From UBA1757 sp963617485 (GTDB lineage: Bacteria; Bacteroidota; Bacteroidia; Bacteroidales; UBA1402): 24,970 bases of DNA. Every line of letters begins with the position of its first letter. Positions within the stretch are counted from its first letter, which is position 1. A program made the position numbers and the translations under genes. Shown here piece by piece: positions 24,249 to 24,970 of this stretch. The stretch lies in NCBI GenBank assembly GCA_963617485.1, contig CAVEPA010000017.1, forward strand, positions 1 through 24,970, written 5' to 3'. Below the pieces are notes generated by a model. That model had not been told where the DNA came from and ran no database searches. It saw only the letters and a program-made list of their open reading frames with translations.

Positions 24249-24362
24249 CAAGGCGAGGCTTTCGACGGTATGGCCTTGGTGGAGACGCTGACCAACCACA
24301 ACCACGAGGAGCTGCTGGAGAGCGTGGACAGCTATGCGGTGCGTTATACGCTGGAGGGCTGA
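24249..24362 (+). pseudogene. C-terminal end of an unidentified phage gene fused to the tape-measure fragment
   Basis: In the frame beginning at 24249 the translation reads QGEAFDGMALVETLTNHNHE and continues ELLESVDSYAVRYTLEG to TGA 24360-24362. The acidic, ordered composition looks like genuine coding sequence, in contrast to the tape-measure frame over the same bases. It ends three bases before the next ATG (24366), the spacing of adjacent genes in a phage operon. I do not recognise the family; it has no start of its own, so it is the tail of a gene whose 5' part was deleted. Confidence 0.45.
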
Positions 24363-24365
24363 GCT

Positions 24366-24614
24366 ATGCGACGGGAAATACACCAAGTGGCAATGGGCCG
24401 GAAAAGGTATGGGAACATCCTTCTGCTCAGCGACAGCCCTGTGCTTTGCGGCACCTTCCGGAACGAAGACTACTGCAAGGGCGATTTGCTGTATATTTAC
24501 GAGGAGGACACCGAGGGTGAAAGAACCGGCCGCCGTATGGCCGCCCAGGTGCTGGACATCTCGGCTACGGAAGACCCCGAGCTTGTTTGCCTGAAGTACC
24601 GGGTGATATTCTGA
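24366..24614 (+). CDS. Small ASCH/DUF3850-like phage protein (tentative)
   Basis: This 82-residue protein starts MRREIHQVAMGRKRYGNILL, three bases after the previous stop. The pattern RNEDYCKGDLLYIYEEDTEG, then a basic G-R-R segment, then AAQVLDI and a final hydrophobic strand (LVCLKYRVIF), resembles the second half of DUF3850/ASCH-like small proteins (R-x-D...GD-L...G...V), which are common in phages. The match is by pattern only and could be wrong. It appears intact, so it may be a complete gene on an otherwise broken prophage. ASCH-type domains are thought to bind RNA or nucleotides; no specific role can be given. Confidence 0.5.
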   Translation: MRREIHQVAMGRKRYGNILLLSDSPVLCGTFRNEDYCKGDLLYIYEEDTEGERTGRRMAAQVLDISATEDPELVCLKYRVIF

Positions 24615-24643
24615 GGGCTTGCGCTGTGTGACGACGAGAGAGC

Positions 24644-24667
24644 CCCGGCGGACGCGCGTCCGCCGGG
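24644..24667. repeat. Perfect 24-base GC-rich palindrome
   Basis: Bases 24644-24655 are exactly complementary to 24656-24667 (CCCGGCGGACGC and its complement), with no loop base. It lies 30 bases after the small gene and is followed by ACTTGG rather than a T-tract, so it is a strong hairpin or a dyad binding site more than a classic intrinsic terminator. Confidence 0.85.
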
Positions 24668-24738
24668 ACTTGGTGTATACGGGAATTTGCGTATCCCGCC
24701 GAGAATGATTATCATTGCAGCGTGTTCAAAATAAGACA

Positions 24739-24969
24739 ATGATACCTATTGAATTAATCGGGACAGGAGTAGCCAGTATCGCTACAATACTTGGCGGTGT
24801 GTGGTTTATCTTAAACAAGACTTTCGGTGCGGCGAAGATGGTGCATCGTATAGAGGAATTGGATACCCGCACTCGTGGCGCGTCATGTACACATCACAGC
24901 AACGTTATTACAGATTGTGAACTTCCCCTTTTTGTAGCCTTCCCTAAAAGTAGGACAGTTCCGAATTAG
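24739..24969 (+). CDS. Small phage-type membrane protein, probably truncated at its 3' end
   Basis: From ATG 24739 the product starts MIPIELIGTGVASIATILGG, one membrane helix, followed by VHRIEELDTRTRGASCTHH. This matches the beginning of small Bacteroidetes phage/mobile-element proteins that have one N-terminal helix and then a coiled coil after a Cys-x-x-His motif; these are sometimes annotated as holin- or spanin-like. In those proteins a charged coiled coil continues for 50 or more residues, but here the sequence changes after about CTHHSNVITD to a low-complexity-free, unrelated tail (LPLFVAFPKSRTVPN) and stops at 24967-24969. The changed part contains an IS-like terminal sequence, so truncation by insertion is likely. 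Confidence 0.5.
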   Translation: MIPIELIGTGVASIATILGGVWFILNKTFGAAKMVHRIEELDTRTRGASCTHHSNVITDCELPLFVAFPKSRTVPN

Positions 24970-24970
24970 A
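24933..24970. mobile_element. Possible IS3-type (IS150-like) terminal inverted repeat at the window edge
   Basis: TGTAGCCTTCCCTAAAAGTA followed by GGACAGTT has the shape of the ends of IS3-family elements of the IS150 type (TGT...CCCTAAAAGT-GGACA). It begins where the homology of the preceding small gene ends. The element itself would lie outside the window, so this rests on one end only. Confidence 0.35.

Larger units (their letters stand above)
23399..24932. mobile_element. Decayed prophage remnant (tail module pieces)
   Basis: This stretch between the hut operon and the window edge holds a tail-chaperone-like C-terminus, an oppositely oriented small membrane gene, a tape-measure N-terminus that breaks into another gene's tail, an ASCH/DUF3850-like small gene, a strong palindrome and a small membrane protein gene. 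Short, incomplete, phage-like genes in this order point to a prophage with internal deletions. No integrase, terminase or attachment site is visible. The left boundary is only approximate, just upstream of the hut promoter region. Confidence 0.5.

Noticed and set aside
1..24970. CRISPR arrays, tRNA genes and toxin-antitoxin pairs.
   Set aside because: No regularly spaced direct repeats, no tRNA-like cloverleaf with a CCA-proximal arm, and no adjacent small gene pair with recognisable toxin or antitoxin motifs were seen on either strand.

Overview
The window looks like a chromosomal segment of a fairly GC-rich member of the Bacteroidales (Prevotellaceae- or Muribaculaceae-like; no single gene fixes the genus). 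Evidence: a 286-residue primary sigma factor without region 1.1, promoters of the Bacteroidetes form TTTG-N19/20-TAnnTTTG (clearest at rnpB, rpoD and a prophage gene), poor Shine-Dalgarno sites, a ~560-residue EttA, and a PL1 pectate lyase with a Prevotella-like C-terminus.

Layout. 1-5725 (+): the end of a surface-polysaccharide operon, with rfbB (3' end only), a Wzx-type flippase, a GT2, an EpsG-like polymerase and two more GT2 enzymes, overlapping or nearly touching. 5726-7408 (-): ettA, whose stop abuts the last glycosyltransferase. 7535-8456: a graveyard holding a rhuM 5' half with a nonsense codon joined to the 3' tail of hsdS (scar of a type I restriction-modification locus), then a broken NT5C-type nucleotidase. 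8549-10657 (-): secreted pectate lyase. 10762-11370 (+): riboflavin synthase. 11373-12713 (-): YihY/BrkB membrane protein, starting only 8 nt beyond the 3' end of the RNase P RNA gene (about 12721-13068, -). 13227-15705 (+): HtrA/Deg protease and rpoD. 15775-16866 (+): membrane FMN-binding/4Fe-4S protein. 16858-23350 (-): a compact histidine-utilisation operon, ftcD-fchA fusion, hutU, hutH, hutI. 23399-24970: a decayed prophage tail region with an inward-facing, independently promoted small membrane gene, fused phage gene pieces, a 24-nt perfect palindrome, and a possible IS end at the window edge.

How the genes work together. The first operon supplies a deoxysugar-nucleotide step, repeat-unit assembly, flipping and polymerisation. 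The hut operon converts histidine to urocanate, imidazolonepropionate and formiminoglutamate; the fused FtcD protein passes the formimino group to tetrahydrofolate and releases ammonia, so no HutG or HutF is needed. rnpB, yihY, htrA, rpoD, ribE and ettA are housekeeping or stress genes. The novelty candidates are the rnpB-yihY arrangement, the moron-like prophage gene, the rhuM/hsdS scar, and the stand-alone flavin/iron-sulphur membrane protein. I found no CRISPR array, no tRNA and no convincing unknown multi-gene system.
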